Part shown: positions 21,691-31,750 of the stretch, one piece after another
Numbering within the stretch: position 1 is the first letter of the stretch
Layout of the letters: each line of letters begins with the position of its first letter
Assembly (NCBI GenBank): GCA_964036315.1
Contig: OZ038495.1
Location: forward strand, 31,116,847-31,180,846
Source of the DNA: Acanthosepion esculentum
Taxonomy: Eukaryota; Mollusca; Cephalopoda; Sepiida; Sepiidae
Length of the DNA stretch: 64,000 bases
Direction: 5' to 3'
Made by a program: the position numbers and the translations under genes
The notes under the pieces: generated by a model
Databases searched by the model: none
What the model was told of the DNA's origin: nothing
Seen by the model: the letters and a program-made list of their open reading frames with translations, nothing else

Positions 21691-22300
21691 TCAAAACACG
21701 ATCAAGATATTATGTCCATGTTCAAAGTTAATATTATTAAGTGTTGGTTTGTTTGTTTTTATTGATAAGGCTTCCATTAGTTTTAGCCTTTTTTGGCATG
21801 TAGATGATGCTATTATATTAGTGTTGTCGACAAATATGTTCCAAATAGTTTCCGGTAGGTCACCATGAATATTTAAATGAGATCTAATTGAGCTATGGTC
21901 AGAAATGTGTAAAGTTAATCTGCGTGTCAAACATGTTGCAGTGTATATAATTATTTACGAATTTTGGCTGATGAGGAATACAATTCCTTAATGGGCATTT
22001 AAATTCTTAAATAATATTTGCCCTATTTAATTTTGTTCTAGGAAGTGAATTATTATTTTTAACTATAAGGTTAGAGGTTTTAAATTTTTTTTATAATAAA
22101 TAATTAATCTAATTTTTTGCTATTGTCAACTGGTGTAATGCATTTTCTATAATGTTCTTAATTCTGCATTTATCCTGTTTATAATTTTCGTTCATCTGAT
22201 TTTTATAAAAAATATTAATATTATTTATGTTTCTAATCTCGCCGTTGCTATTAGCTACCTTAGACAAGAAATGCCTTATGTGGAAATACAACAATTAATT
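21691..22300 (-). pseudogene. PLE-2 linker and GIY-YIG endonuclease, broken
   Basis: Minus-strand order: IRHFLSKVANSNGEI, then INIFYKNQMNENYKQDKCRI (PLE linker, 22109-22294), then NII-stop-EFKCPLRNC, then after a frameshift RRLTLHISDHSSIRSHLNIH through FEHGHNILIVF (21691-21930). The EFKCP and RRLTLH.SDH blocks are those of the GIY-YIG endonuclease joined to the C-terminus of PLE reverse transcriptases, which nicks target DNA. The YIG strand itself is mutated (NNYIHC) in this copy; the related copy at 31751 keeps YIG. Confidence 0.8.
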
Positions 22301-22390
22301 AGGAAATCCGTTATTAATCAGCGTTTGCTTTATATTTTTTAAATTCTTTAAAGCAAAGCGTGCGAGGGGATGAGTTCTCGTGCGCTCTCC

Positions 22391-24004
22391 TTAGGAAATT
22401 TTTAATAACACGTATTTTACATCTAAGAGGGCATTCACTAGAGAAATTAAGATGGCAAAAGTCTTTACTAGTTGTTTTTTATAAACAGAAGTTTTAAAAG
22501 TATTATTACTAAAATCGACGAAAACATCTAAGAAAGGAAGTTCATTTTTTTCACTATGTTCATAAGTAAAATTTAGGATGGAATTTCGTTGAAATGTAGC
22601 TATCAGATTTTCTGTTTCTTTCTTTATTTCAGCCAAAATATAAATATCGTCTACATAACGAGCATATATGTCAGGTTTAATAACTTTAGTAAAAACCTTG
22701 TTTTCAACATAGGACATATAATAATTGGAGAAGCAGGGCCCGAGATGGCTTCCCATACTTACTCCATCAGTTTGTGTGTAAATAGTACCATTCTGGCTAT
22801 AAAAAGGAAATCTAGTGGTGCAAGCGAGCAGTAATTTTCTTAAAATATTGGGTTGGATTGATGGAGGTGGAATTAAATTATTTTGATATACCGAATTAAT
22901 GATAATATCAATAGTTTCGGAGACGGGTACATTAGTAAATAAATTTTCTACCTCAAATGACGTAAGAATGCCGTGATTTGTTTTTAATTTTGTGCTTTTA
23001 AGTATTTGGAGGAATTCATGGGTAGATTTAATGCTATAGTTAGTAGGGAGATATGGAGTAATTATATCATTGAGACCTTTTGATAATTGGTATATGCATG
23101 TTGTAATCTGAGAAATAATAGGTCGTAAAGGGTATCCCGGTTTGTGTATTTTAACATTACCGTATAAGTAGCCAGGTTGGGTACCCCAAATAATTTTGTT
23201 TATTTTAAGGATTTTGCAAAAGCATTGTTGGATGTTATAAGTTTATTAACATATTTCTTTGGAGATTCAGTGGTGTTCTTATCAATTTAGTAAATTTAGA
23301 ACGATCATCAATGAGATGCTGAATTTTTTTGTGATAATCCAATTTATCCAAAATTACGTAAATATTTGATTTATCAGCTTTTCTCATGACTATATTAGGG
23401 TTTTTTTTTAAATTCTGTAGCAGCAATTTTGAGTTTTGTTGGAATGTTCTTGTTTCTTGTACGTGGAATACAATCTTTTAGACCTTCTACCTTGAGAAGA
23501 TCTGTCAGGTTTGGATAGAGTATTATCAGTTTTTCTTTTTTCCAGTTGACATAATGATTGATGTAAGATTTCAATTTCAGTCTTCTTTGTGATAAGGTTG
23601 AATTTAGGTTGGAGATGGCAATTTGGTCCTAGATTTAAATATTCCTTTTGATCATCCGTTAATATGTGAGTTGATACGTTTATGGATTTATCATGGTTGT
23701 TGGGAAGTAGAATATTTCCTTGGTATAAGTTGCAGAGCTTTTTTGTAATTATTTGCCGCTGGCCAAGTTCATCATTATTAATACTTATATTGATGTGGTA
23801 TTGTGCTTCATTATATTCAGTTTCGCTTAAAGTGTTTTTTAGAACTGCAATATGTTTTTGGATTTCATTATTTATATGTTGGATTTCGTTATTAGCTTTC
23901 GTTATTTGTCGTAGAACAAGGTTTTTTTTTCTGAAAGGTATAGTGTCGCTTTCCTTGTTGGCTGCCATGTCATGCAATTTAAAATATGTGTATTCAGGCA
24001 GCAA
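22391..24004 (-). pseudogene. PLE-2 reverse transcriptase, degenerate
   Basis: Reading from 24004 downward: HDMAANKESDTIPFRKKNLV, then STHILTDDQKEYLNLGPNC, then (frame change near 23420) NPNIVMRKADKSNIYVILDK, then (frame change near 23200) YLYGNVKIHKPGYPLRPIIS, ILTSFEVENLFTNVPVSETI, TQTDGVSMGSHLGPCFSNYY and ARYVDDIYILAE. This is the full PLE block order N-terminal region, KADK, GN.K.HKP, RPI.S, motif A, DG..MGS.LGP, YVDD. The YVDD box is intact, but motif A reads FEVE where FDVE is expected. It is inactive because of frameshifts. Reverse transcriptase and endonuclease together mobilise PLEs. Confidence 0.9.
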
Positions 24005-24138
24005 TTATCTTTCATGTACATTTCATTGAAAACGCCAGGCAAGGTGATTTTATTTAGTTTTTTTATACAACTTCTCATGTGATATAATATTTTTTTCTTT
24101 TCGGATGAAAAATTATATACAAACTGTGCGAATGTTCT
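24003..24138 (-). repeat. PLE-2 5' terminal repeat (pseudo-LTR), truncated
   Basis: Direct-orientation partner of 21424-21580. The minus-strand reading continues into the PLE open frame (NEMYMKDNCC... then TYFKLHDMAANKE), so the terminal repeat appears to encode the start of the protein. It is cut at 24138 by a (TA)n tract. Confidence 0.7.
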
Positions 24139-24139
24139 T

Positions 24140-24300
24140 TATATATATATATATATATTTGTCATCCACAGATAGACTGTTTCGCTGTTTCACAGCTCAT
24201 CAGTGTGGCTAGACGTCCGGTTGCCTCTAGCTAGGATCGAAACCCGACTGAATTTGCGTCAGTCCGAACTTCACCCACTAAGATATCAGCTTACGGTACA
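24140..24300 (-). mobile_element. tRNA-derived SINE carrying a hammerhead motif
   Basis: Minus-strand head at about 24226-24296: GATATCTTAGTGGGTGAAG (A-box-like), anticodon-type stem ACTGA/TCAGT with 7-nt loop CGCAAAT, and B box GGTTTCGATCC. It is followed by CCGGACGTCTAGCCACA and the ribozyme at 24166-24208, then GATGAC and a (TA)n tail. It is wedged against the truncated end of the PLE-2 terminal repeat. Confidence 0.75.
24161..24213 (-). ncRNA. Hammerhead ribozyme, type I with minimal stem III
   Basis: Minus strand: CCACA (stem I, 5' side), CTGATGA, hairpin GCTGT-GAA-ACAGC (stem II), GAAA, CAGTCTA, TC, then TGTGG (stem I, 3' side). CCACA/TGTGG pair fully, and an outer GTC/GAC can extend the stem beyond an internal loop. 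The A...U closing pair of stem III leaves the cleavage triplet AUC. All conserved core positions are intact. The activity is inferred, not shown. Confidence 0.75.
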
Positions 24301-24425
24301 GGATAAAGGTGAATTTTAGAGTGTTTATTTTTAGATTCGGATAAACACACAGTGACTGAGAGTGACTCAATTCTGTCGAAGAATAATTATATATATATAT
24401 GTGTGTGTGTGTGTGTCTGTGCATA

Positions 24426-24818
24426 TACTATGAAATGGACAAAGTCCGACAATTATTTTAAGACATTTTTATGTTTAACATTCTTTCTATAGATACAAAT
24501 ATTTAAGTAAATGCTCTGTTTATAATAAACAGTATTAAACAACACTTACCGGCCTAATTGTCCGAGAAATTTTCATAGAAAATATTACCAACCTGGTTAC
24601 TTATACGGTAATGTTAAAATACACAAACCGTTATACCCTTTACGACCTATTATTTCTATGAAAATTTATCGTATATTCAGGCCGGTAAGTGTTGTTTAAT
24701 ACTGTTTATTATAAATAGAGCATTTACTTAAATATTTGTATCTATAGAAAGAATGTTAAGCATAAAAATGTCTTAAAATAATTGTCGGGATTTGTCCATT
24801 TCATAATGTGTGACGTCA
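24426..24818. mobile_element. Inverted SINE family-1 tails enclosing a PLE RT fragment
   Basis: Left arm 24426-24590 (minus orientation) and right arm 24657-24818 (plus) are near-perfect inverted copies of the family-1 SINE tail. Between them 24591-24658 reads YLYGNVKIHKP on the plus strand followed by RPIIS after a 1-bp frameshift. It is nearly identical in DNA to PLE-2 at 23107-23180 (opposite strand). The join points fall within TTCTATGAAAAT, present at both inner arm ends. Confidence 0.85.
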
Positions 24819-25106
24819 TATGATACGCCATGAGCAGATATGAGTGTACGTGAATGATTCATGGAAGATTGAAGTTTATAAGCAGTAAATTCGATCTTGC
24901 CAACCGAACAATCCTCTGTGGCCGAATCGGTTAAAAGTTACGTCAGGCTATATGACGGTTCCGTCGGACGACGAATATTTTCTATGAAAATGTCTCGAAA
25001 CATTCAGGCCGGTAAGTGTTGTTTAATACTGTTTATTATAAACAGAGCATTGACTTAAATATATGTAACTATAAAAAGAATGTTAAACATAAAAATGTCT
25101 TAAAAT
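24819..25106 (+). mobile_element. tRNA-derived SINE, family 1, copy 3
   Basis: Leader (24819-24903), tRNA-like CTCTGTGGCCGAATCGG with anticodon stem CGTCA/TGACG (about 24909-24975), then a tail with ATTCAGGCCGGTAAGTG to 25106 and (TA)n. The T arm and B box are deleted. The right arm of the preceding inverted pair serves as an upstream tail. Confidence 0.75.
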
Positions 25107-25107
25107 A

Positions 25108-25152
<45 letters not shown>
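25107..25152. repeat. (TA)n microsatellite
   Basis: TA tract at the 3' end of the SINE. Confidence 0.95.
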
Positions 25153-25156
<4 letters not shown>

Positions 25157-25159
25157 TTA

Positions 25160-26069
25160 TATACATGCACACGCTTGATCGAAAAATAATTTCAAATATT
25201 TCGGGATCTAAGTTATAATCTTACTCCGGATTACTTAAAATAGATCGTAATTTTTAAAAAGGTGAGTGTTGAATCAAGAATATTTAACTAAAAATAGAGG
25301 TAAAAAAATAGTTGAACGGCGATGATTTCATTATTCGGGGATATAATATAATTTTAGCCGGGATCAGATATTTGGCAGCTACAAAATAGGATCATAAACA
25401 CACAATGTATTTATAACATATAAATTAAAATATTAATAAAAACGCTAATTCTTCAGAATTGATACTCACAATAGATTTTAACAGGTTTTTCTAAAAACAC
25501 TATGCAAAGAAACATATTTGGAATTTTGGGACAGTACTTATTTAAATTTTGAAAGTCCTTAGACTGATTTGAATAATTCGTCTTCGTGTAATATTGTTGG
25601 TCGTATAAAACTGAACCAATGAGAATAAAGATGAAAACCACTTTCTATTGATAGTTGACGTTCATTAAGCCAAGAATTCGATAAAGATTAATGGCGTGCC
25701 TCTTGTCAGAGAAAAGGAATATGTCACTTTCGCACATCGGCTGACCACTGATAAGACACCTCAGACCAGATCCTATTCAATGTTTTCTGAATGGGCATAA
25801 TGATGAAGAGTGTAGGCAACGTCTACTGGCAAAGAATACAGAAAACATTTTATTTATTCGGCATGTACTTGCCAATGTAAAGTCTTCTTTGATGTTCAAT
25901 ACACAAGATATTTTCAGATCTAGCCTCACTATGGGTCGGCAGAGAAAAGTATTCACCTATTGATTTCATGTCATGCTATGATACTGACAGTCTATTTGCG
26001 ATATTGTATAGCATTCACATATATACAAACACACACACACACGTACGTAAATACTTACACACAGTCACA

Positions 26070-26070
<1 letters not shown>
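25160..26070. other. Non-coding stretch, no gene seen
   Basis: No recognisable coding or repeat feature. Confidence 0.5.
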
Positions 26071-26073
<3 letters not shown>

Positions 26074-26115
<42 letters not shown>

Positions 26116-26144
26116 TAGCAATATATGAATAACTTTGTTTAGAG

Positions 26145-26199
<55 letters not shown>

Positions 26200-26322
26200 G
26201 TTGTATTTGTTTACAGTCACATGTTTAAATCACATATATGCATATATATTACTTTCTTTCCAGTATGTTTTATCATATCTGTCACTCTCTATCCCCCGCG
26301 CTTTCTCTCTCTCTCTCTCTCT

Positions 26323-26366
<44 letters not shown>
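26074..26366. repeat. Cluster of (TA)n and (TC)n microsatellites
   Basis: TA tracts at 26074-26113, 26149-26196 and 26325-26366, with a TC run at about 26304-26323. Frames through them are artefacts. Confidence 0.95.
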
Positions 26367-26367
<1 letters not shown>

Positions 26368-26370
<3 letters not shown>

Positions 26371-26506
26371 TTGTATATCAATTCTTATCTATATGTATAC
26401 AAATATATACATATACTTGCAGGTTGATATATATACATATATAAGATTGTATATCAATTCTTATCTATATGTATACAAATATATACATATACTTGCAGGT
26501 TGAGAT
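26368..26506. repeat. Two-copy tandem repeat, period 76 bp
   Basis: AGATTGTATATCAATTCTTA at 26368 recurs at 26444 with the rest of the unit (ACTTGCAGGTTGA) identical, indicating a recent duplication. Confidence 0.95.
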
Positions 26507-26644
26507 ATATATATATATATATATATATATAAAGAAAGAAAGAAACTGCATATGCTTACATACATAGATTTAACATACAGCTTTTTGTATATATATATAT
26601 GTATATATTACTTTTCTGTCTATATTTACATTCATCCGTCTCTC

Positions 26645-26699
<55 letters not shown>

Positions 26700-26823
26700 C
26701 TCGTAGATTCAACGTTATGTATTAACGTTTTATATTAATAAATTTCTGCACATATTCGCATTTACTTTTCCAATGAACACAATGGATAATGTCGGCTCTT
26801 CAGGCGACATTTATGAGTTAAAA

Positions 26824-26881
<58 letters not shown>
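26507..26881. repeat. (TA)n cluster
   Basis: TA tracts at 26507-26531, 26648-26698 and 26827-26881 separated by short AT-rich unique sequence. Confidence 0.95.
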
Positions 26882-26883
<2 letters not shown>

Positions 26884-27548
26884 GATATACAGAGAAAATG
26901 TGTTTAGATTAATGGTTTGAGATATAGGCGAATACTAAGTCCAGAATACTTTTAAAAATTCATATTTGAATAACTTTGGCCAAAACAATTCTAATGATTG
27001 CGTTTCTATCGTGTTTCTTTATCTTGGAGATTTGAAGAATACAGACGCCTATCAACTTTCTTTATTATATTATACGTGGCAGATGATTTTGGCAAATGAA
27101 TGATAGACATAACCAGCTGCTTATCCTCAACAGGCAAGTAGAGTTTTCGAATAGAGAAATAAAACGAACTTGTTTTCGTTTATGCCTATTTAGCATACAT
27201 ATTTTGAAAAGAATATTTAATATAATGGAGCTAATATCTGTCCTTCATATGCAGCCATCATTAAATCACATAGGACTGCTGGGTATGTTGCTGTGGTAGA
27301 TTTAAATATTAGCGTCTATCATGTTCTTTGGTATAATATCTCTTTGTTCTGTTTCTCCACACCTGATGTTATTACTAGTCTATGCCTATAAAATGTTTAT
27401 ATTTAAATTTTGTGAACATGCTTATATAGATAATGAAACCTATGTGTTTGTTGTCAGTATTTCTTCCTTAAATACTCTAACTGGCCACTTAAGTACACAC
27501 GAGCGGAGATTTTCCTGCAAAGTTCTAAACCTCCAATGACTTAAAGTA
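26882..27548. other. Non-coding stretch, no gene seen
   Basis: Short open frames without recognisable domains. Confidence 0.5.
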
Positions 27549-27572
27549 ATTATATATATATATATATATATA

Positions 27573-27700
27573 TGGAAAATAACGCATAATATTTTTTTTA
27601 AAAAATCCACATTACAACCAAAAACTCTATTGTTTGACATTATATATTAATATATATATATATATATATATAAAAAGTTTGCGGTTTCTCTCTTCTTTTG
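27573..27700 (+). mobile_element. PLE-1 3'-end fragment split by an AT insertion
   Basis: ATAATATT, CCACATTACAACCAAAA, then after a (TA)-rich insert GTTTGCGGT.TCTCTCTTCT, in the order found at the 3' end of PLE-1 (42705-42775 on the minus strand). The 45-65 bp insert between CCAAAA and GTTTGCGG is absent from PLE-1. Confidence 0.7.
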
Positions 27701-27742
27701 TATATACACACTTTTCTCTCGTTGCAACTACTATAACCTCTT

Positions 27743-27746
<4 letters not shown>

Positions 27747-27791
<45 letters not shown>
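27747..27791. repeat. (TA)n microsatellite
   Basis: Pure TA tract. Confidence 0.95.
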
Positions 27792-27792
<1 letters not shown>

Positions 27793-27914
27793 CTAGTCGA
27801 GGAAACTAACTGAAATAATAATAAAAACGAAGGAATATTAATATACAACCCAGTGTGTTGAAGATTTTAATTTTTAATATATTCTTTATTGTTCAATATA
27901 TATATATATATATA

Positions 27915-28040
27915 TAACTAAGTATAGGATTGGTGTATAGGGAATAATTTCCACTAACCAACAATTATTATTCTTAAAAGAGTGCTCAATACAGAATAGA
28001 GAAGATATAATTATTTATTAAAAAATTATAACATAAATAT
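27915..28040 (+). repeat. GAGCAC-box repeat, copy 2
   Basis: AACCAACAATTATTATTCTT and AAGAGTGCTCAATACAGA match the 11.94-12.09 kb copy on the other strand. The hammerhead-like palindrome begins about 80-90 bp to the right of the box, and (TA)n lies to the left. Confidence 0.7.
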
Positions 28041-28064
28041 TTTATAAAATCACTACAATAATAG

Positions 28065-28172
28065 CAATTTTTTTCAACACCTCCGGTGTCTTATGAAGTG
28101 ATGATATTGAATGTAGAATAAATACATTTAACATCATCACTTGATAAGACACCGGAGGTGTTGAAATAAAAT
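28065..28172. repeat. Palindrome with two decayed hammerhead-like cores
   Basis: Arms TTTCAACACCTCCGGTGTCT and its complement (28072-28166) give a hairpin of about 45 bp with a short loop. On the plus strand CTTGATAA, hairpin GACACC-GGA-GGTGTT and GAAA (28138-28166) mimics a hammerhead core with two transitions; the other strand holds the mirror copy. Confidence 0.5.
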
Positions 28173-28249
28173 GTCTATTTTTGTTATGATTTTTAAATAA
28201 ATAATTATATATATATATATATATAAAATTATATAGGCATTTACACATT

Positions 28250-29310
28250 TTCTTCGTGATCTGCTGAGGTACATTTCATGCATTTGTCTCTTAACAAATA
28301 ATACGTCGGTTCTTGATACAGACCGACTTACAACATTGGGGAATTATAAAGGGGGCCGATCTTGTAAAATAAGGTCAAGAAAATTAGCTATGAACAATAA
28401 AAATGAAAAATATAATTATTGGAAAAATTTCCCTGGTCTGATGAATTGTGTTTGTTATGGCGCCATTTGGATAAAAAAAAAAGATGTTAGGTTGCATCCA
28501 TCCTATTTTGTATCAACGGTTCAGGTTGTTCAATGTGGTATCTGGATCTGAGGAATGTAAAAAAATATCGATTATATTCCACAGTCCTTGCCGTTATTGC
28601 CAATGTTCTCTTACCCCAAACTATAACTAGAGTGCGCCTATCCGATGGTGGTCAGTTTTAGCGTGGCAATATGCCTCGTCAAAAATTTTAAAAAATAGTG
28701 TGGCAGAGAGCAATGGTCAACCTTGAAATATTAATAATGATGTAGATATAGATTTTCTTTTTATAGATGAGAAAAAATGTGCCCAGAGAATCTGTGCTTC
28801 ATCCGAATTATTAATATAAAATGTCAAACAATTATGTTTATATTAACTATGGAATGCCGAGAAGAGACTGTTCATTTAATCGTGAAGAGGGAGCGGTCAG
28901 TAGTCGGATTGTATTCTAAGTTACCAATACTCCGGGTTTTTGTCGCTACCATCTCGTTTATTTAAGCGCGTGTTTTTGCGAAAACAAACTTTTGGAATTG
29001 GAGCTGGGTGAAGTTTGACAAGCAGTCGCCGTGAGATAGATAGATAGGTATGTAGTGAGAGTGGAAGTGTCCGCTTGCTGCTGTAATAAGGGTGGAAGTG
29101 AACTCAAGTTATCTGCAATATTGGTGCAATACTACCAATGAACACCTGAGAGTGAAATAATTGCGGTAACTACTAAGAACAAAAAAGGAGAAACCGAAAA
29201 CTACTTCTCTCCTTTCAGAATTATTTGCAATAATTGTTTTTTTTCTGTACTTAATTTCATTTACACTACTTTTTTGTAAAAGAAGCATTATTCTTTTTCT
29301 ACCAAGTTCT
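28250..29310. other. Non-coding stretch, no gene seen
   Basis: No recognised element. An open frame of 71 codons at 28336-28551 has no identifiable domain. Confidence 0.45.
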
Positions 29311-29315
29311 TTCTT

Positions 29316-29376
<61 letters not shown>
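29316..29376. repeat. (CA)n(TA)n microsatellite
   Basis: CA run followed by TA run. Confidence 0.95.
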
Positions 29377-29382
<6 letters not shown>

Positions 29383-30535
29383 TTGGGACTCGAATCGTCT
29401 TGTTCCTATTTGATTTTTCTGCTCGGACCGATTCTCGCCCCAACAAACTAGCAGGTAGACCAGCAGAAACGTCTGAGATTTACGATTTGTTAATTGCTTT
29501 GCAGGCTAAAAAAATCACAACATGGCTGAAAAGTGGAATCGAATCGACATTGTGAACCGGAGACTTTGATTGAACCTGTAATACTGGACCATGACGGCCG
29601 GTCTTGTAGAGTACATCGATCCAGTGGGGTCAGGATAGGTGTTACAATAGTTATAGATTGGTTCAACGAAACAAAAATTCTTTTTTTTTTTTTTTTGGAA
29701 GAAAGTTAAACTCAAGAATCATTTAATTACATAAAGCAAATCCGGAATGTGATACAAAGTGAGAGACTAACCACAGGTATACAGCCAAGCAATGTATATT
29801 TGGGAATTGCCATTATAACATCTTGGACCCAAATTTCTAAAGAGTGCTTCCAATGCATCCTCTAAAATAGACGGACCGATTAATATATATTATATCTGTA
29901 TTCACCACTAATTTGCATAATGGTTAAGATATGGTCAAATATTTCACACAGTAAAGATATTTCATTCATGAAAGTCCAATGGTTAAAAGATGAGTATAGC
30001 TTAAACTTAAACCGAAATAAACTATTTTTCATGAGTTTCGTTATAAATAGCTTTTTTCCTGTGGAGGATGATTTGCGAAGCTGTCATTGGTGTAAATGCA
30101 AGAGAACAATAGGAGGCGAATAAGAAATGATTGAAAGGCAATTTCTTTGGAATATAAGTGAAAAATATCACGCCTGCGACCAAGCGATTATAAAACATTC
30201 TTTGTATAATTGCTGCGACCTGAGGGGAATAATGTAAGAATATGTTGTGTGAGGTGTGTGCCTTTGTTCTTTGTCAGGGAAAAGGACTTTTCTTCGATTA
30301 GTTAGATTTTCCTTTTGGCACAAAGCTCAATAGCAAGTGGATCTTCTGCATTTTTGTCTTCTCTTGCCAAAGGCGGATTAAGTTGAAAGAAAAAGTGTAA
30401 AGGCACATAACTCGATTGAACAGAAATCTGATAACAGGCCACTTCACGATTAAAGGCATTTGTACGAATCCTCATAAATCCGAATACAGTATATTGAAAA
30501 AGAACACGACTCAGAACAACAGAACTAATCAAGTT
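29377..30535. other. Non-coding stretch, no gene seen
   Basis: Slightly GC-richer at 29380-29660, with no family I recognise. A poly(T) run occurs at about 29681-29696. Confidence 0.45.
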
Positions 30536-30538
<3 letters not shown>

Positions 30539-30595
<57 letters not shown>

Positions 30596-30828
30596 GCAGG
30601 AGCGAGAGCGCACTGAATAATATTAAAGGTTCTTTATCTTGTCTGTGCTTCGTCCATTTATTTTTCAAAGAATCAGCGTCTCTGACAACTGGATATATTT
30701 TTTCCCAAAATCTGAGTAAGTATAAGAGAAAATTTATTTTTATTAATATTCTATGATTTGATATCGATCATTATAATTACAAAGACAGCTTACCCTAAAT
30801 TGAATCTTATGTACAGTCTCGCGCTCTC

Positions 30829-30893
<65 letters not shown>
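30539..30893. repeat. (TA)n, (CA)n(TA)n tracts
   Basis: TA tract at 30539-30592 and a CA/TA compound at 30831-30893. The unique DNA between them is unremarkable. Confidence 0.9.
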
Positions 30894-30900
<7 letters not shown>

Positions 30901-31049
30901 CGCGTGTGCGTATCTAAATCCAAAATATACAAGGCCAAGATTATTCATGAATTCAAATAAAGAACCCTAAAAAATTATGAAAAATTAAAAATTAAAATTT
31001 TCCGACACAAAGGTGTTGCATATTAATATTTTTTCTTTTATTATTTCAA

Positions 31050-31100
31050 TTAGGTTTCTCGACAATTTTCGGCCGGCATGTCACTCATCAGGAGAAAACA
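31050..31100 (-). ncRNA. Hammerhead ribozyme motif with full stem I
   Basis: Minus strand: TTTCTC (stem I), CTGATGA, GTGACATGCCGGCC (weak stem II), GAAA, ATTG, TC, then GAGAAA (stem I partner, 6 of 6 pairs). The cleavage triplet would be GUC. Core boxes are at 31067-31091. CTGATGAG with GCCGGC-CGAAA is the arrangement reported for PLE terminal hammerheads. The poor stem II suggests decay or a tertiary arrangement I cannot model. Confidence 0.7.
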
Positions 31101-31199
31101 TTCTGTTTATATAAAATATGAATATCAATAAATTGTATTCCAAATTTAACCTGCAAATTTGTTTGTGAGTGCAGTAATTTTGTTAAGAAAGATGAAATA

Positions 31200-31481
31200 G
31201 GGAAAATAACAAAATGTCTGCTCTCACAAACAAACATACACAAGAATATCGTAAAATCAAAAGAAAATGTTTAAATCCACCAACACAGATAATATTCTCA
31301 ACACGTGACATTAACTGATGTTATTTTCAGTTAACAATATGAAAATACAGTTTCCTACATTTCAGTTGCTAAGAATATGCTGTCTTTTGTTTTTATTAAT
31401 TTCCATGTTTAATTAATTTCGCATTTTTTTGCTTTGAGAAAGTCCACATTGCGTGTGCAATTAAATGTTTTCCTATTGTCA

Positions 31482-31486
<5 letters not shown>
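31200..31486 (+). repeat. Repeat shared with 7.2-7.4 kb
   Basis: ATCAAAAGAAAAT, TTTCAGTTAACAATATGAA and GAAAGTCCACATTG occur in the same order as in 7225-7380. Both copies run into a (TA)n tract at the right. Probably a terminal portion of a PLE-like element. Confidence 0.6.

Positions 31487-31537
<51 letters not shown>
31487..31537. repeat. (TA)n microsatellite
   Basis: TA tract at the junction between the preceding repeat and the truncated PLE copy. Confidence 0.95.
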
Positions 31538-31542
<5 letters not shown>

Positions 31543-31735
31543 TTTCATTAAAAACGACTGACAAGGTGCTTTTATTTAGTTTTTTATATAATTTCTCGTG
31601 CGATCTAATGTTTTACTTTTCAGATGATAAATTATATAAAAACTGACCGAATGTTCTTTTTATCCGAGCGCTTTCGGCTATACATTTAGCCATTTTCAAG
31701 GATTATATTTGAACTGTTAGAATTAAAAATAGTTT
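31536..31735 (-). repeat. PLE-2-type terminal repeat, inverted copy
   Basis: Same sequence as the PLE-2 3' terminal repeat (AGCGCTTTCGGCTATACATT). It lies in inverted orientation to the repeat at 32098-32300, giving inverted ends of about 190 bp around the endonuclease fragment. Confidence 0.85.
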
Positions 31736-31750
31736 ATGTGTATGTTTTAA

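Noticed and set aside
21475..21765. 96-codon plus-strand frame whose sequence recurs at 31961-32377 (minus), suggesting a conserved protein
   Set aside because: Both lie antisense to the PLE endonuclease and terminal repeat. The conservation is explained by the shared PLE sequence, and the sense frame has the real domain.
24462..24660. Independent PLE insertion at 24.6 kb
   Set aside because: Only 68 bp of PLE RT sequence without ends or other domains; better explained as a fragment captured between SINE arms.
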